From the NCBI RefSeq assembly GCF_012952065.1, contig NZ_JABCJJ010000005.1, positions 1 through 64,000 of the forward strand: 64,000 nt of DNA, written 5' to 3'. How positions within the stretch are numbered: the stretch's first letter is position 1; the number at the start of each line of letters is the position of its first letter. Both the position numbers and the translations under genes were made by a program. This DNA comes from Cellulomonas fimi (GTDB taxonomy: Bacteria > Actinomycetota > Actinomycetes > Actinomycetales > Cellulomonadaceae). The notes beneath the pieces are model-generated. The model was not told the origin of the DNA, searched no databases, and was given only the letters and a program-made list of their open reading frames with translations. Positions 34,863 through 46,411 of the stretch are shown here, in pieces.

Positions 34863-37528
34863 CTGCGGGTCCAGGGTCCTGCGGCGTCCTCCTCGACGTC
34901 CTCGTCGTGGTAGTCCCGCGCGACCGGCGGGGCGTCCCGCGTGAGCGCGTCGTCCTCCGGCTCCGCGGCACCCGGCTCACCGCGCAGGAGCGCGAGCGTC
35001 GCGGCGAGGTCGTCGGGCTGGACGAGCACCTCGCGTGCCTTGGAGCCCTCGGAGGGCCCGACGATCTCGCGGGACTCGAGCAGGTCCATCAGCCGGCCGG
35101 CCTTGGCGAACCCGACCCGGAGCTTGCGCTGGAGCATCGACGTCGACCCGAACTGCGTCGTGACGACGAGCTCGGCCGCCTGCAGCAGCAGGTCGAGGTC
35201 GTCGCCGATGTCCTCGTCGACCTGCTTCTTCGCCGCGGTCACCGTGACGTCCTCGCGGTACACCGGCTTGAGCTGCGTCTTCACGTGCTCGACGACGGCG
35301 TGGATCTCGGTCTCGGTCACCCACGCGCCCTGGGTGCGCATGGGCTTGGCCGCGCCCATCGGCAGGAAGAGGGCGTCACCCTGCCCGATGAGCTTCTCCG
35401 CGCCCGGCTGGTCCAGGACGACGCGCGAGTCGGTGAGGGACGAGGTCGCGAACGCGAGCCGGGACGGCACGTTCGCCTTGATCAGACCCGTGACCACGTC
35501 GACGCTCGGGCGCTGGGTGGCGAGCACGAGGTGGATCCCGGCCGCGCGGGCGAGCTGGGTGATGCGCTGGATCGAGGCCTCGACGTCGCGGGGCGCGACC
35601 ATCATCAGGTCGGCGAGCTCGTCCACGATCACCAGCAGGTACGGGTAGGGCGCGATCTTGCGCTCGCTCCCGGGCAGCGGCTTGACCTTGCCCGCACGCA
35701 CCGCGGCGTTGAAGTCGTCGAGGTGCTTGAAGCCGAAGTGCGCGAGGTCGTCGTACCGCGCCTCCATCTCCCGCACCACCCACTCGAGCGCCTCGGCGGC
35801 CTTCTTCGGGTTCGTGATGATCGGCGTGATGAGGTGCGGGATGCCCTCGTAGATCGTCAGCTCGACCCGCTTGGGGTCGACGAGGACCATGCGGACCTCG
35901 TCCGGCGTGGCGCGCATGAGGATCGAGACGATCATCGAGTTCACGAAGCTCGACTTGCCCGCTCCGGTCGCGCCGGCCACGAGCAGGTGCGGCATCTTGG
36001 CGAGGTTGGCGACCACGTAGCCGCCCTCGACGTCCTTGCCGACGCCGATGACCATCGGGTGCTCGGTCCGGCGCGCGGCCGAGGAGCGCAGCACGTCGCC
36101 GAGCGAGACGGTCTCGCGGTCGGTGTTCGGGATCTCGATGCCGATCGCGGACTTGCCCGGGATCGGCGAGAGGATCCGGACGTCGGCGCTCGCGACCGCG
36201 TACGCGATGTTCTTGCTCAGCGCGGTGACGCGCTCGACCTTGACCGCGGGGCCGAGCTCGACCTCGTACCGGGTGACCGTCGGGCCCCGCATGAACCCGG
36301 TGACCTGCGCGTCGATCTCGAACTGGTCGAGCACGGTCGTCAGGGCCTCGACCACGCGGTCGTTGGCGGCGGACCGCACCTTGTGCGGCGCGCCCTTGGC
36401 CAGAGCCTCCTCGGGCGGGAGGGAGTAGACGACGTCCCCCTCGAGCATCGGCTGCTCGCCGCGCGGCACACCGCTCGTGGGCGGCGCGACGAGGTCGCGG
36501 GCGGCGGGCTTGCCGGCGAGCACGGTGGTCGGCACGGTGTCGGGCGCCGGCTCGTTCTCGTCCGCGCCCCGCGCGGCCTCGACGATCGCCGCACGCTCGA
36601 ACGCCTCGTCGGCCTCGTAGGCATCGAGCAGCTCCGCGTCGGTGGCCAGCGTCTTGCTGCGCTTCTTGCCCGTGAGCGTCGTGCGGAGCCCGCGCCTGGG
36701 CTTCTGCTCGGGCTCGGGCAGCGCCGAGTGGCCGGCGTGGATGACCAGCGGTGCGTCGTCGTCCGCCTGGCTCCCGGACGCCGCCCGAGGGCCGCCCGTG
36801 AGGCGGTGGTATCCCGAGCGGAGCCGGGGGCCGACGGCGTGCACCGGCGTCGCCGTCACGACCAGGAGGCCGAACAACGCGAGCAGCACGAGGAGCGGCA
36901 CCGCGACCCAGGCCGTCAGAGCGCTGGCGAGCGGGGTCCCGACGAGGTACCCGACGACGCCGCCCGCCGCGCGGACCGGGACGAAGCCGTCCGCGGGGTC
37001 GGGCAGGCCGGCCGCCAGGTGGACGAGTCCGGAGGCGGCGAGCGCGATCGCGGACATCCCGATCGACACGCGCGAGGTCGCCTGGGTGCGGTCCGGGTGG
37101 CGCATCAGCCGGATCGCGAGCGCGAGCAGGACGAGGGGCAGAGCGAGCCCGACCCGGCCGAACGTGCCGGCGACCACCGCGTGCACGACCTGGCCGGCGG
37201 TCCCCTCGAGCCCCCACCACTCACGGGCGGCGACGACCACGGCGAGGCCCAGCAGGGTGAAGGCGATGCCGTCGCGTCGGTGCGCGGGGTCGAGGTCCCG
37301 CGCGCCGCGGCCGATCCTGCGGGCCGTCCCGCCCACGAGGTGCGCGCCGCCCATCCAGACCCCGCGTGCGATCCGGACCGGCAGGGCCACGGGAGCGGGT
37401 CGTGCGGGTGGCCGCGTCGCGCGACCACCCGGGCGCGCGGCAGCGCCGCCCGAGGACGAGCCGCGCGATGCCGCAGGGGTGCGGACGCGGGCTGCCGGGG
37501 CGGACCGCCCAGAGGTACGGGTCGCCAT
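34859..37528 (-). CDS. ftsK: DNA translocase FtsK
   Basis: An 889-residue septal DNA pump for chromosome segregation. Basic N-terminus, four transmembrane helices (about 85-230), a disordered linker, then the motor with Walker [10 protein letters not shown] near 518, Walker [14 protein letters not shown], and [10 protein letters not shown]. The C-terminal gamma winged helix ([35 protein letters not shown]) reads polar KOPS sequences. ATG 37528 is six bases after TAGGTT. It is overlapped at its stop by the GGDEF/EAL gene. Confidence 0.95.
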   Translation of the reverse strand: MATRTSGRSAPAARVRTPAASRGSSSGGAAARPGGRATRPPARPAPVALPVRIARGVWMGGAHLVGGTARRIGRGARDLDPAHRRDGIAFTLLGLAVVVAAREWWGLEGTAGQVVHAVVAGTFGRVGLALPLVLLALAIRLMRHPDRTQATSRVSIGMSAIALAASGLVHLAAGLPDPADGFVPVRAAGGVVGYLVGTPLASALTAWVAVPLLVLLALFGLLVVTATPVHAVGPRLRSGYHRLTGGPRAASGSQADDDAPLVIHAGHSALPEPEQKPRRGLRTTLTGKKRSKTLATDAELLDAYEADEAFERAAIVEAARGADENEPAPDTVPTTVLAGKPAARDLVAPPTSGVPRGEQPMLEGDVVYSLPPEEALAKGAPHKVRSAANDRVVEALTTVLDQFEIDAQVTGFMRGPTVTRYEVELGPAVKVERVTALSKNIAYAVASADVRILSPIPGKSAIGIEIPNTDRETVSLGDVLRSSAARRTEHPMVIGVGKDVEGGYVVANLAKMPHLLVAGATGAGKSSFVNSMIVSILMRATPDEVRMVLVDPKRVELTIYEGIPHLITPIITNPKKAAEALEWVVREMEARYDDLAHFGFKHLDDFNAAVRAGKVKPLPGSERKIAPYPYLLVIVDELADLMMVAPRDVEASIQRITQLARAAGIHLVLATQRPSVDVVTGLIKANVPSRLAFATSSLTDSRVVLDQPGAEKLIGQGDALFLPMGAAKPMRTQGAWVTETEIHAVVEHVKTQLKPVYREDVTVTAAKKQVDEDIGDDLDLLLQAAELVVTTQFGSTSMLQRKLRVGFAKAGRLMDLLESREIVGPSEGSKAREVLVQPDDLAATLALLRGEPGAAEPEDDALTRDAPPVARDYHDEDVEEDAAGPWTRR

Positions 37529-37534
37529 GGTGCC

Positions 37535-37540
37535 AACCTA
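37535..37540 (-). promoter_or_regulatory. -10 element of ftsK (TAGGTT)
   Basis: TAGGTT is six bases from the ATG of ftsK and no Shine-Dalgarno is present. Confidence 0.5.
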
Positions 37541-37574
37541 CCGGCGGTGTCCCGCGGTGCCGCGAAAGACACCC

Positions 37575-37620
37575 CGGACGGCCCAAAGCGGCGCCCGGCC
37601 TCACCGGCCGTCGCCGTCCG
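37575..37620 (-). terminator. Stem-loop after rnj
   Basis: CGGACGGC (37575-37582) pairs with GCCGTCCG (37613-37620), with an inner GGCC/GGCC pair in the loop. Placed between the rnj stop and the ftsK promoter. The rest of this 159-base gap shows no gene. Confidence 0.4.
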
Positions 37621-37687
37621 CCTGTGGGGACTCGCCGCGTCACCGGTGCCGGGCTCCTCGCGGCGCCGGTCGACCCCGACCGCGCGA

Positions 37688-39373
37688 CTACGCCTCGACG
37701 ACCACCGGGATGATCATCGGGCGGCGCCTGAGCCGGGACGAGACCCACCGACCGACCACACGCCGTACCACCTGCTGGAGCTGGTACGTGTCGACCGCTC
37801 CCCCGAGCGTCGCCTCCTCCAGGGCGGCGGTGACCTGCGGGAGGATCTCCTCGAAGACCGCGTCGCCCTCGGCGAAGCCGCGCGCCTGGATGTGCGGGCC
37901 CGCGAGCACCTTGCCCGACCCGGAGTCCACCACGGCGAAGATCGAGACGAAGCCCTCCTCCCCCAGGATCCGGCGGTCCTTGAGCTCCGCCTCGGTGAGC
38001 TCGCCGACGCTCGCACCGTCCACGTAGACGTAGCCGCACGGCACCGCCCCGACGACCCGGGCCCGCCCGTCCACGAGGTCGACGACCATGCCGTCCTCCG
38101 CCAGCACGACGTTCTCGTGCGGGACCCCGGTCTGGACCGCGAGCGCGGCGTTCGCGACCATGTGCCGCACCTCGCCGTGCACCGGCATGACGTTGCGCGG
38201 TCGCAGCACGTTGTAGCAGTAGAGGAGCTCGCCCGCAGACGCGTGCCCGGACACGTGGACCTTGGCGTTGCCGCTGTGCACGACCCGGGCGCCGAGGCGC
38301 GTGAGGCCGTTGATCACCCGGTACACCGCGTTCTCGTTCCCCGGGATGAGGGACGACGCGAGGATCACGGTGTCCCCGGGACCGACCGAGACCTGGTGGT
38401 CGGAGTTGGCGATCCGGGAGAGCGCGGCCATCGGCTCACCCTGCGAGCCCGTGCACATGAGCACGACCTCGTCGTCGGGCAGGTCGCCCGCCGACCTGAG
38501 GTCGACGAGGACCCCGTCGGGCACGTCGAGGTAGCCCAGGTCGGCCGCGATGGTCATGTTCCGCACCATCGAGCGCCCCACCAGGGCGACGCGGCGCCCG
38601 TGCGACGCCGCGGCCTCGAGCACCTGCTGGACCCGGTGCACGTGCGACGCGAACGATGCGACGACGATCCGCTTCTCCGACGTCGCGAAGACGCCGTCGA
38701 GCACCGGGCCGATCTCGCGCTCGGGGGTGACGAACCCCGGTACCTCAGCGTTGGTCGAGTCGACCATGAAGAGGTCGACCCCCGCCTCTCCCAGCCGGGC
38801 GAACGCGCGCAGGTCGGTCACCCGCCCGTCGAGCGGGAGCTGGTCCATCTTGAAGTCGCCGGTGTGCAGCACGGTCCCGGCCTCGGTCCGTACCGCGACC
38901 GCGAGCGCGTCGGGGATCGAGTGGTTGACGGCCACGAACTCGCACTCGAAGGGCCCGATGGTCTCGGTCTGGCCCTCGCGGACCGCCAGGGTCAACGGGG
39001 CGATCCGGTGCTCGCGCAGCTTCGCCTCGACGAACGCCAGGGTCAGCTGCGACCCGATCAGCGGGATGTCGCGGCGCAGTCGCAGGAGGTACGGGACGGC
39101 ACCGATGTGGTCCTCGTGCCCGTGCGTGAGGACGATCGCCTCGATGTCGTCGAGCCGTCCGGCGATGTGCTCGAAGTCCGGGAGGATCAGGTCGACGCCG
39201 GGCTGGTGGTCCTCGGGGAACAGCACCCCGCAGTCGATGACGAGCAGCCGCCCGCGCAGCTCGAGCACCGCCATGTTGCGCCCGATCTCCCCGAGCCCGC
39301 CCAGCGCGACGATGCGCAGCGTGCCGTCCGCCAGAGCCGGCGGCAGGCCGAGCTCGGGGTGGGGGTGCGACAT
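37688..39373 (-). CDS. rnj: Ribonuclease J
   Basis: A 561-residue beta-CASP metallo-beta-lactamase RNase with 5'-3' exonuclease and endonuclease activity. Zinc motif HGHEDH (84-89) in VLTHGHEDHIGAVPYL, with further ligands in NHSIPDA and LHTGDFKMD. The beta-CASP part has SFASHVHRVQQVL, CTGSQGEP and VHVSGHAS. The C-terminal RNase J domain is present. ATG 39373 follows GAGGAG. Just downstream of dapA, as usual in actinobacteria. Confidence 0.93.
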   Translation of the reverse strand: MSHPHPELGLPPALADGTLRIVALGGLGEIGRNMAVLELRGRLLVIDCGVLFPEDHQPGVDLILPDFEHIAGRLDDIEAIVLTHGHEDHIGAVPYLLRLRRDIPLIGSQLTLAFVEAKLREHRIAPLTLAVREGQTETIGPFECEFVAVNHSIPDALAVAVRTEAGTVLHTGDFKMDQLPLDGRVTDLRAFARLGEAGVDLFMVDSTNAEVPGFVTPEREIGPVLDGVFATSEKRIVVASFASHVHRVQQVLEAAASHGRRVALVGRSMVRNMTIAADLGYLDVPDGVLVDLRSAGDLPDDEVVLMCTGSQGEPMAALSRIANSDHQVSVGPGDTVILASSLIPGNENAVYRVINGLTRLGARVVHSGNAKVHVSGHASAGELLYCYNVLRPRNVMPVHGEVRHMVANAALAVQTGVPHENVVLAEDGMVVDLVDGRARVVGAVPCGYVYVDGASVGELTEAELKDRRILGEEGFVSIFAVVDSGSGKVLAGPHIQARGFAEGDAVFEEILPQVTAALEEATLGGAVDTYQLQQVVRRVVGRWVSSRLRRRPMIIPVVVEA

Positions 39374-39396
39374 GGCGTCTCCTCGCGAGGGCCGGC

Positions 39397-40314
39397 TCAG
39401 CGCCGCGCGAGCAGCCCGGCTGCTTCGAGGGCCGCGCGGACGACGTCGAGCTCCTGGTCGTCGGCCTGGACCTGCGGCAGGCGCAGCGTGCGGTGCGGGA
39501 GGAGGCCGAGCAGCTCGAGCGCGGCCTTCGAGCGGACGGCCCCGTTGCCCGAGCCGCAGATGAGGTCGATCGCGGGCAGCATCCCGGCGAACAGCTCCCG
39601 GGCGCGGGCCAGGTCGCCCGCGTCCACCGCCCGGACCATCGCCGCGAGCTCGTCCCCGACGAGGTGACCGGCCATGCTGACGACGCCGGCCCCGCCGTGG
39701 GTCAGGAACGCGAGGTTCATCGGGTCGTCGCCCGAGTAGTACGCGAGCCCGGTGCGGGTCATCGTGCGGAACGCACCGAAGACGTCGCCCGTCGCGTCCT
39801 TGACCGCGACGACGCGCTCGTGGGCGGCGAGCCGGTCGAGCGTCTCGGGCGCGTAGCGCACGACCGTACGACCGGGGACGTCGTACAGCATGACGGGCAG
39901 GCCCGTGCTGTCCGCGACCGCCACGGTGTGCCGGTAGATCCCCTCCTGCGAGGGGCGCGAGTAGTAGGGCGTCACGACGAGCAGCCCGTGCGCGCCGGCC
40001 TCGGCTGCCTGCTGGGCCATGCGCACCGCGTGGCTCGTGTCGTTGGAGCCGGCGCCGGCGACGACGACCGCCCTGTCCCCCACCGCGTCGACGACGGCGG
40101 CGATGAGGTCCGCCTTCTCGGGCGCGTGGGTGGTGGGCGCCTCGCCCGTGGTCCCGTTGAGCACGAGCCCGTCGTGCCCGTGGTCCACGAGGTGCGTCGC
40201 GAGCCGGGCGGCGGCGGCGAGGTCGACCTCGCCGGACGGGGTCATGGGCGTGATCATCGCCGTGAGGACGGCACCGAACGGACGTGCGGGCGTGGTCGGG
40301 TGCGCGGCGGCCAT
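39397..40314 (-). CDS. dapA: 4-hydroxy-tetrahydrodipicolinate synthase
   Basis: A 305-residue TIM-barrel aldolase condensing pyruvate with aspartate semialdehyde. Schiff-base Lys172 in VVAVKDATGD, Tyr144 in VMLYDVPGRT, and the GTTGE motif (54-58). ATG 40314 is chosen because TAACTT lies seven bases upstream; an in-frame start nine bases earlier would overlap it. Operon partner of rnj. Confidence 0.93.
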   Translation of the reverse strand: MAAAHPTTPARPFGAVLTAMITPMTPSGEVDLAAAARLATHLVDHGHDGLVLNGTTGEAPTTHAPEKADLIAAVVDAVGDRAVVVAGAGSNDTSHAVRMAQQAAEAGAHGLLVVTPYYSRPSQEGIYRHTVAVADSTGLPVMLYDVPGRTVVRYAPETLDRLAAHERVVAVKDATGDVFGAFRTMTRTGLAYYSGDDPMNLAFLTHGGAGVVSMAGHLVGDELAAMVRAVDAGDLARARELFAGMLPAIDLICGSGNGAVRSKAALELLGLLPHRTLRLPQVQADDQELDVVRAALEAAGLLARR

Positions 40315-40321
40315 GAGGCAC

Positions 40322-40327
40322 AAGTTA
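40322..40327 (-). promoter_or_regulatory. -10 element of dapA (TAACTT)
   Basis: TAACTT lies seven bases before ATG 40314 and fits a leaderless start. Confidence 0.45.
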
Positions 40328-40359
40328 CCGCGTACCGCGCGGGCGGCGTCGGCCGTCCC

Positions 40360-41711
<1,352 letters not shown>

Positions 41712-41718
41712 GCGGGCC

Positions 41719-41724
41719 ATCCTA
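41719..41724 (-). promoter_or_regulatory. -10 element of thyA (TAGGAT)
   Basis: TAGGAT is seven bases from ATG 41711 on the minus strand. It overlaps the alternative upstream ATG (41718-41720). Confidence 0.5.
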
Positions 41725-41733
41725 GGTCGGGGC

Positions 41734-41739
41734 GATACT
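41734..41739 (+). promoter_or_regulatory. Candidate -10 of gabD (GATACT)
   Basis: GATACT ends seven bases before ATG 41747. It lies only nine bases from the divergent thyA hexamer, so the two promoters must overlap. It fits xAxxxT but not TANNNT exactly. Confidence 0.35.
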
Positions 41740-41746
41740 GACCCGT

Positions 41747-43219
41747 ATGTCGACGTGGACCCTGCCGCCCACCGTGGCCGCGCACCTTCCGACCGGCCTG
41801 CTCATCGGTGGCGCGTGGCGCCCCGCGACCGGGGGCGGCACCTTCCCGGTCGCCGACCCGGCGACCGGCGAGACGCTGTTCGACGTCGCCGACGCCACTG
41901 CGCAGGACGGGCTGGACGCCCTGGCCGCGGCCGACGCGGCGCTGCCGGCGTGGCGGGCGGTCGCGCCGCGCGAGCGTGCCGAGCTGCTGCGGGCCGTCTT
42001 CGAGACACTGACCGCGCACAGCGACGACTTCGCGGCGCTCATCACCGCCGAGGGGGGCAAGCCGCTCACCGAGTCGCGCGCCGAGGTGGCCTACGCGGCC
42101 GACTACGTGCGCTGGTACTCCGAGCAGGCGGTGCGGATCAACGGCCTGACCCGCACGGCGCCGTCGGGGGCGAACCGGCAGCTGGTCCTGCGGCGCCCGG
42201 TGGGGCCCGCGCTGCTCATCACGCCGTGGAACTTCCCGATCGCGATGATCACGCGCAAGGTCGCGCCCGCGCTCGCGGCCGGGTGCACGGTCGTGATCAA
42301 GCCGGCGGGCCTGACGCCGCTGACGACGGCGCTGTTCGCCGAGGCGGTGCGGCGCCGGCTCGAGGACCGCGGCCTGCCGACCGGGATCATCAACGTGGTG
42401 CCGACGTCGTCCTCGAGCGCGGTGACCGAGCCGCTGCTCGCGGACCCGCGCCTGCGCAAGCTGTCCTTCACGGGGTCGACCGAGGTGGGCCGCGTGCTGC
42501 TCCGGGGCGCGGCGCAGGGCGTGCTGCGCACCTCGATGGAGCTCGGCGGCAACGCGCCGTTCCTGGTCTTCGACGACGCCGACGTCGACGCGGCCGTGCA
42601 GGGGGCCATGGCGGCCAAGATGCGCAACGCGGGGCAGACGTGCGTGGCGGCGAACCGGTTCCTGGTGCACGAGTCGGTCGCCGACGAGTTCGCCGAGGGC
42701 CTCACCGCCGCCTTCGACCGGCTGGTCGTCGGGCACGGGGCGCGCGAGGGCACGACGGTCGGCCCGCTGATCGAGAAGAAGGCGGTCGACCGCGTCGAGG
42801 AGGTCGTGGCCGAGGCCGTCGACGGCGGGGCTCGCGTGACCATCGGCGGCGACCGGCCTCGTGGCGCGGGGTACTTCTACTCCCCCACCGTCCTGACCGA
42901 CGTCGACCCGGACGCCCGGGCGGTGCGCGAGGAGATCTTCGGCCCGGTCGCGCCCGTCGTGACCTTCACCGACGACGACGAGGCCCTCGCGCTCGCGAAC
43001 GGGACCGAGTTCGGGCTCGTGGCGTACGCCTACACGCGCGACATCGACCGGGCCTTCCGCGTGGCCGAGGAGGTCGAGGCCGGGATGGTCGGGATCAACC
43101 GCGGCATGGTGTCGGACGCGAGCGCGCCGTTCGGCGGCGTCAAGTCGTCGGGGCTCGGCCGCGAGGGCGGCGAGGCCGGGATCGAGGAGTACCTCGACAG
43201 CGTGTACGTCGCGCTGTGA
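41747..43219 (+). CDS. gabD: Succinate-semialdehyde dehydrogenase (NAD(P)+)
   Basis: A 490-residue aldehyde dehydrogenase, likely oxidising succinate semialdehyde in GABA degradation. Catalytic Glu in MELGGNAPF, catalytic Cys in [12 protein letters not shown], coenzyme motif FTGSTEVGR and [13 protein letters not shown]-terminal [13 protein letters not shown] and [14 protein letters not shown] are the GabD-type ending. No GABA transaminase is nearby, so the substrate is inferred by family only. Confidence 0.85.
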   Translation: MSTWTLPPTVAAHLPTGLLIGGAWRPATGGGTFPVADPATGETLFDVADATAQDGLDALAAADAALPAWRAVAPRERAELLRAVFETLTAHSDDFAALITAEGGKPLTESRAEVAYAADYVRWYSEQAVRINGLTRTAPSGANRQLVLRRPVGPALLITPWNFPIAMITRKVAPALAAGCTVVIKPAGLTPLTTALFAEAVRRRLEDRGLPTGIINVVPTSSSSAVTEPLLADPRLRKLSFTGSTEVGRVLLRGAAQGVLRTSMELGGNAPFLVFDDADVDAAVQGAMAAKMRNAGQTCVAANRFLVHESVADEFAEGLTAAFDRLVVGHGAREGTTVGPLIEKKAVDRVEEVVAEAVDGGARVTIGGDRPRGAGYFYSPTVLTDVDPDARAVREEIFGPVAPVVTFTDDDEALALANGTEFGLVAYAYTRDIDRAFRVAEEVEAGMVGINRGMVSDASAPFGGVKSSGLGREGGEAGIEEYLDSVYVAL

Positions 43220-43220
43220 G

Positions 43221-43261
43221 CCGCCCCCGGCCCGCGGGTCGGGTGCGGGCCGGTCGGGCGG
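43221..43261 (+). terminator. Terminator of gabD
   Basis: CCGGCCCGC (43227-43235) pairs with GCGGGCCGG (43245-43253) around nine bases. An outer CCGCCC/GGGCGG pair extends it with a two-base bulge. It starts right after the gabD stop and ends just before the azlC -10. Confidence 0.65.
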
Positions 43262-43262
43262 C

Positions 43263-43268
43263 TAGCCT
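43263..43268 (+). promoter_or_regulatory. -10 element of azlCD (TAGCCT)
   Basis: TAGCCT ends seven bases before GTG 43276 and no Shine-Dalgarno is present. Confidence 0.5.
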
Positions 43269-43275
43269 GACCCGC

Positions 43276-44001
43276 GTGAGATCGAGCGACCACGACGACG
43301 ACGGCGTCCGCACCGCCGTCCGGCAGTCGCTCAGCGTCGCGGTCGCGACCGGCCTCTACGGGATCTCGTTCGGCGCGCTCGCGGTCGCGGCCGGGCTCGA
43401 CGTGGCGCAGACGATGGCGCTGAGCCTGCTGATGTTCTCGGGCGGCTCCCAGTTCGCGTTCATCGGCGTGCTCGGCGCGGGCGGCTCGGGTGGCGCCGCC
43501 GTCGCGACCGCGGGCCTGCTCGGTGCGCGCAACGCGCTGTACGGGATCCAGATGGCACCGCTGCTCGGCGCGCACGGCTGGCGCCGTCCTCTCGCGGCGC
43601 ACGTGACGATCGACGAGTCGACCGCCGTCGGCACTGCGGGGCGGACGCCCGGCGCCGTGCGTGCCGGGTTCTGGTGGACCGGGGTCGGGGTCTTCGTGCT
43701 GTGGAACGCCTTCACGCTCGCGGGGGCGCTCCTGGGCGAGGCGCTCGGCGACCCGCGCACCTACGGCCTCGACGCCGCCGCGCCCGCCGCGTTCCTGGCG
43801 CTGGTGTGGCCGCGCCTGGTGGGCGCGACCGCCCGGGCGACCGCGCTCGCGGCGGTCGTCGTCGCCCTCGCCCTCACGCCGGTCGTCCCTGCCGGCATCC
43901 CGGTGCTCGCGGCCGCGGTCGTCGCGATCGTCATCGGGTGGACCCGACCGGACGCCGCGCTCGCCACCCCGGTGGGCGCGCCGGAGCGGACGGAGCCATG
44001 A
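43276..44001 (+). CDS. azlC: AzlC-type branched-chain amino acid exporter, large subunit
   Basis: A 241-residue inner-membrane protein with about six hydrophobic helices. The family motif MFSGGSQFAFIGVLGAGGSG occurs near residue 55, and GARNALYGIQMAPLL and AHVTIDES are AzlC landmarks. It works with AzlD to export branched-chain or related amino acids. GTG 43276 follows the -10. ATGA overlap to azlD. Confidence 0.88.
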   Translation: MRSSDHDDDGVRTAVRQSLSVAVATGLYGISFGALAVAAGLDVAQTMALSLLMFSGGSQFAFIGVLGAGGSGGAAVATAGLLGARNALYGIQMAPLLGAHGWRRPLAAHVTIDESTAVGTAGRTPGAVRAGFWWTGVGVFVLWNAFTLAGALLGEALGDPRTYGLDAAAPAAFLALVWPRLVGATARATALAAVVVALALTPVVPAGIPVLAAAVVAIVIGWTRPDAALATPVGAPERTEP

Positions 44002-44318
44002 GCCCCGACGCCGTGACGTGGCTCGCGCTCCTCGCCGCCTCGGCGGTCGTGCTCGCGATCAAGCTCGTCGGGCACCTGGTGCCCGAGCACTGGCTCGCCG
44101 AGCCTCGTGTCGCCCGCACCGCCTCGCTCGTCACCGTCGCGCTGCTCGCGGCGCTGGTCGGGGTGCAGACGCTGACCACCGGCTCGCACCTGGTGCTCGA
44201 CGCCCGCTTCCCGGCGCTCGTGGTCGCGGCGGCGGCACTCGCGCTGCGGGCGCCGTTCATCGTCGTGGTGGCGGCCGCTGCGGCCACCGCGGCGGTCCTC
44301 CGGGCGGTCGCCGGATGA
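43998..44318 (+). CDS. azlD: AzlD-type branched-chain amino acid exporter, small subunit
   Basis: A 106-residue membrane protein with three to four hydrophobic helices, partner of AzlC. Features: a first helix with LAASAVVLAIKLVGHLVP, LDARFPALVVAAAALALRAP, and a C-terminal hydrophobic stretch. The ATG lies in the ATGA overlap with azlC. Confidence 0.85.
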   Translation: MSPDAVTWLALLAASAVVLAIKLVGHLVPEHWLAEPRVARTASLVTVALLAALVGVQTLTTGSHLVLDARFPALVVAAAALALRAPFIVVVAAAAATAAVLRAVAG

Positions 44319-44336
44319 CCCCGGGGCGGCCCTTGG

Positions 44337-44342
44337 TAGCCT
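44337..44342 (+). promoter_or_regulatory. -10 element of the acetyltransferase transcript (TAGCCT)
   Basis: TAGCCT sits 83 bases before the acetyltransferase ATG. The predicted RNA would start near 44349 with a roughly 40-base leader, then a mini-ORF at 44390 with a GAAGAGAG site upstream. Confidence 0.4.
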
Positions 44343-44389
44343 GCCCGCACGCCCCGGCGTTCCCCGCTCGACGTGAAGAGAGATCTCGC

Positions 44390-44425
44390 ATGCCTGTTGT
44401 CCCGATCCTGCGCGCGAGCGCCTGA
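44390..44425 (+). CDS. Short leader peptide (11 residues) upstream of acetyltransferase
   Basis: ATG at 44390 encodes MPVVPILRASA and ends at TGA 44423-44425, whose A is the first base of the acetyltransferase ATG (TGATG). GAAGAGAG lies eight or so bases before its ATG, while the acetyltransferase has no ribosome site of its own. This suggests translational coupling. No family is recognised. Confidence 0.45.
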   Translation: MPVVPILRASA

Positions 44426-44982
44426 TGGCCCTGTTCCGCGAGCAGGCGGACGTCTCGGTCCGGCCGGCCGTGCCGGGCGACGAGACGACGATCGCCGCGA
44501 TCCAGCTCGAGGCGTGGCGGTCCGTGCACGCCGACGTGCTCGGCCCGGACGTGCTCGACCGGCTCGACCCCACGGTCTTCCGGGACCGCTGGGGGGCGGC
44601 GATCACCGCGCCGCCTGGGCCCGGTTTCCGCGTGCTCGTCGCGTGCGAGGGGGCGACCGTGGTCGGCTTCGCCGCGGTCGCGCCGCTCCCGGCCGGCGAG
44701 AGCGCCCCGCTGAGCGCGCCGGGCGGCGAGCTGGTGGCGCTCGAGGTCGCGCCGGCCGCGCAGCGCACCGGGCACGGGTCGCGTCTGCTCGCGGCGGCGG
44801 TGGACCTGCTCCGCGAGGACGGCGCCGACCACCTCGTGACGTGGGTGCTCGACGGCGACGCCGCGCGCGCGCAGTTCCTGCGGTCAGCGGGCCTGGGTCC
44901 GGAGGACGCGACGCGTGAGCTCGCCACGGCGCCGGCCCTCGAGCGCCGCGTCACCGAGCACCGCTGGTCGGCGCAGGTCTGA
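44425..44982 (+). CDS. GNAT-family N-acetyltransferase
   Basis: A 185-residue acetyl-CoA-dependent acetyltransferase. The N-terminal motif 'VRPAVPGDETTIAAIQLEAW' is typical. The acetyl-CoA pyrophosphate loop is in LEVAPAAQRTGHGSRLLAAAV (about 113-131), although the usual Q/R-x-x-G-x-G/A is altered to AQRTGHG. Substrate unknown. Its ATG overlaps the leader-peptide stop. Confidence 0.8.
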   Translation: MALFREQADVSVRPAVPGDETTIAAIQLEAWRSVHADVLGPDVLDRLDPTVFRDRWGAAITAPPGPGFRVLVACEGATVVGFAAVAPLPAGESAPLSAPGGELVALEVAPAAQRTGHGSRLLAAAVDLLREDGADHLVTWVLDGDAARAQFLRSAGLGPEDATRELATAPALERRVTEHRWSAQV

Positions 44983-44989
44983 CCCCCAT

Positions 44990-45033
44990 CGAGTGCGGAC
45001 GTCCTGGGTGATGGCTCGCAACGTCCGCACTCG
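44990..45033. terminator. 13-bp perfect stem-loop between convergent genes
   Basis: CGAGTGCGGACGT (44990-45002) pairs with ACGTCCGCACTCG (45021-45033), with an 18-base loop. A second copy of the left arm with its flank recurs as a 19-bp direct repeat (44985-45003 and 45052-45070). It probably terminates the acetyltransferase transcript. Confidence 0.55.
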
Positions 45034-45096
45034 TGCGGGTCAGGTCATGGGCCCATCGAGTGCGGACGTCGCGGCAGGCGACGTCGGCGGGTCAGG

Positions 45097-45147
45097 CGTC
45101 TGCGGGGGTCAGTCGTCTGCGGGGGTCAGGCGTCTGCGGGGGTCAGG
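45097..45147. repeat. 17-bp tandem repeat, three copies, spanning a stop codon
   Basis: Units are 45097-45113, 45114-45130 and 45131-45147, each cgtctgcgggggtcag plus t or g, with a partial copy at 45081-45096. On the minus strand each unit contains TGA, and that of the last unit (45143-45145) is the stop of the TPR-like gene. Confidence 0.9.
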
Positions 45148-45592
45148 TGTCGGCCCGGTGGAGCGCCGCGGCCCGGCGTAGTGCCGCGCGGGCCCGACGT
45201 CGGTCCCCAGCCGCGTCGTACGCGAACGCGAGCCGGTACCACGCGGCCCAGCTGTCGGGGTTCGCCTCGGCGTCGGCCCGTGGCCCGGCGAAGGCCGCCC
45301 TGGCGGCTCCCCTGTCGATCCGCCCGCTCGGCGACCGCGGCAGGTCGTCGACCGGGAGAGCGCCGGCCACCGCGAGCTCGTCCGCCATGCGCTGGACCTC
45401 GACCGCGAGCCGCCACTCGCGCGCGATCAGCCACACCACGACGAACGGCAGCACGAGCACCGCGGCCCCGAGCACGATGCCCACCGGTTCGCCGGTGCCG
45501 AGCAGCGCGACGCCGCGCACCGCGACGACGACGACGTAGATCGCGAGCAGGGCGGTCAGCGCGACGGCGCCGAGGAGCGAGGACCTCTTCAT
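45143..45592 (-). CDS. Membrane protein with a TPR-like C-terminus
   Basis: A 149-residue hypothetical protein. Two hydrophobic helices (about 8-30 and 38-58), then a cytoplasmic helical part. Residues about 112-145 (NPDSWAAWYRLAFAYDAAGD, RRRARAALRRAAALH) read like one tetratricopeptide repeat. It lies seven bases after dapB. Function unknown. Its stop codon lies inside a 17-bp tandem repeat. Confidence 0.65.
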   Translation of the reverse strand: MKRSSLLGAVALTALLAIYVVVVAVRGVALLGTGEPVGIVLGAAVLVLPFVVVWLIAREWRLAVEVQRMADELAVAGALPVDDLPRSPSGRIDRGAARAAFAGPRADAEANPDSWAAWYRLAFAYDAAGDRRRARAALRRAAALHRADT

Positions 45593-45599
45593 GGTCGCG

Positions 45600-46406
<807 letters not shown>

Positions 46407-46411
46407 TCAAG

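Noticed and set aside
34907-39667. A 1586-codon plus-strand frame opposite ftsK and rnj
   Set aside because: Composition is that of a GC-rich shadow; ftsK and rnj on the other strand carry all family motifs.
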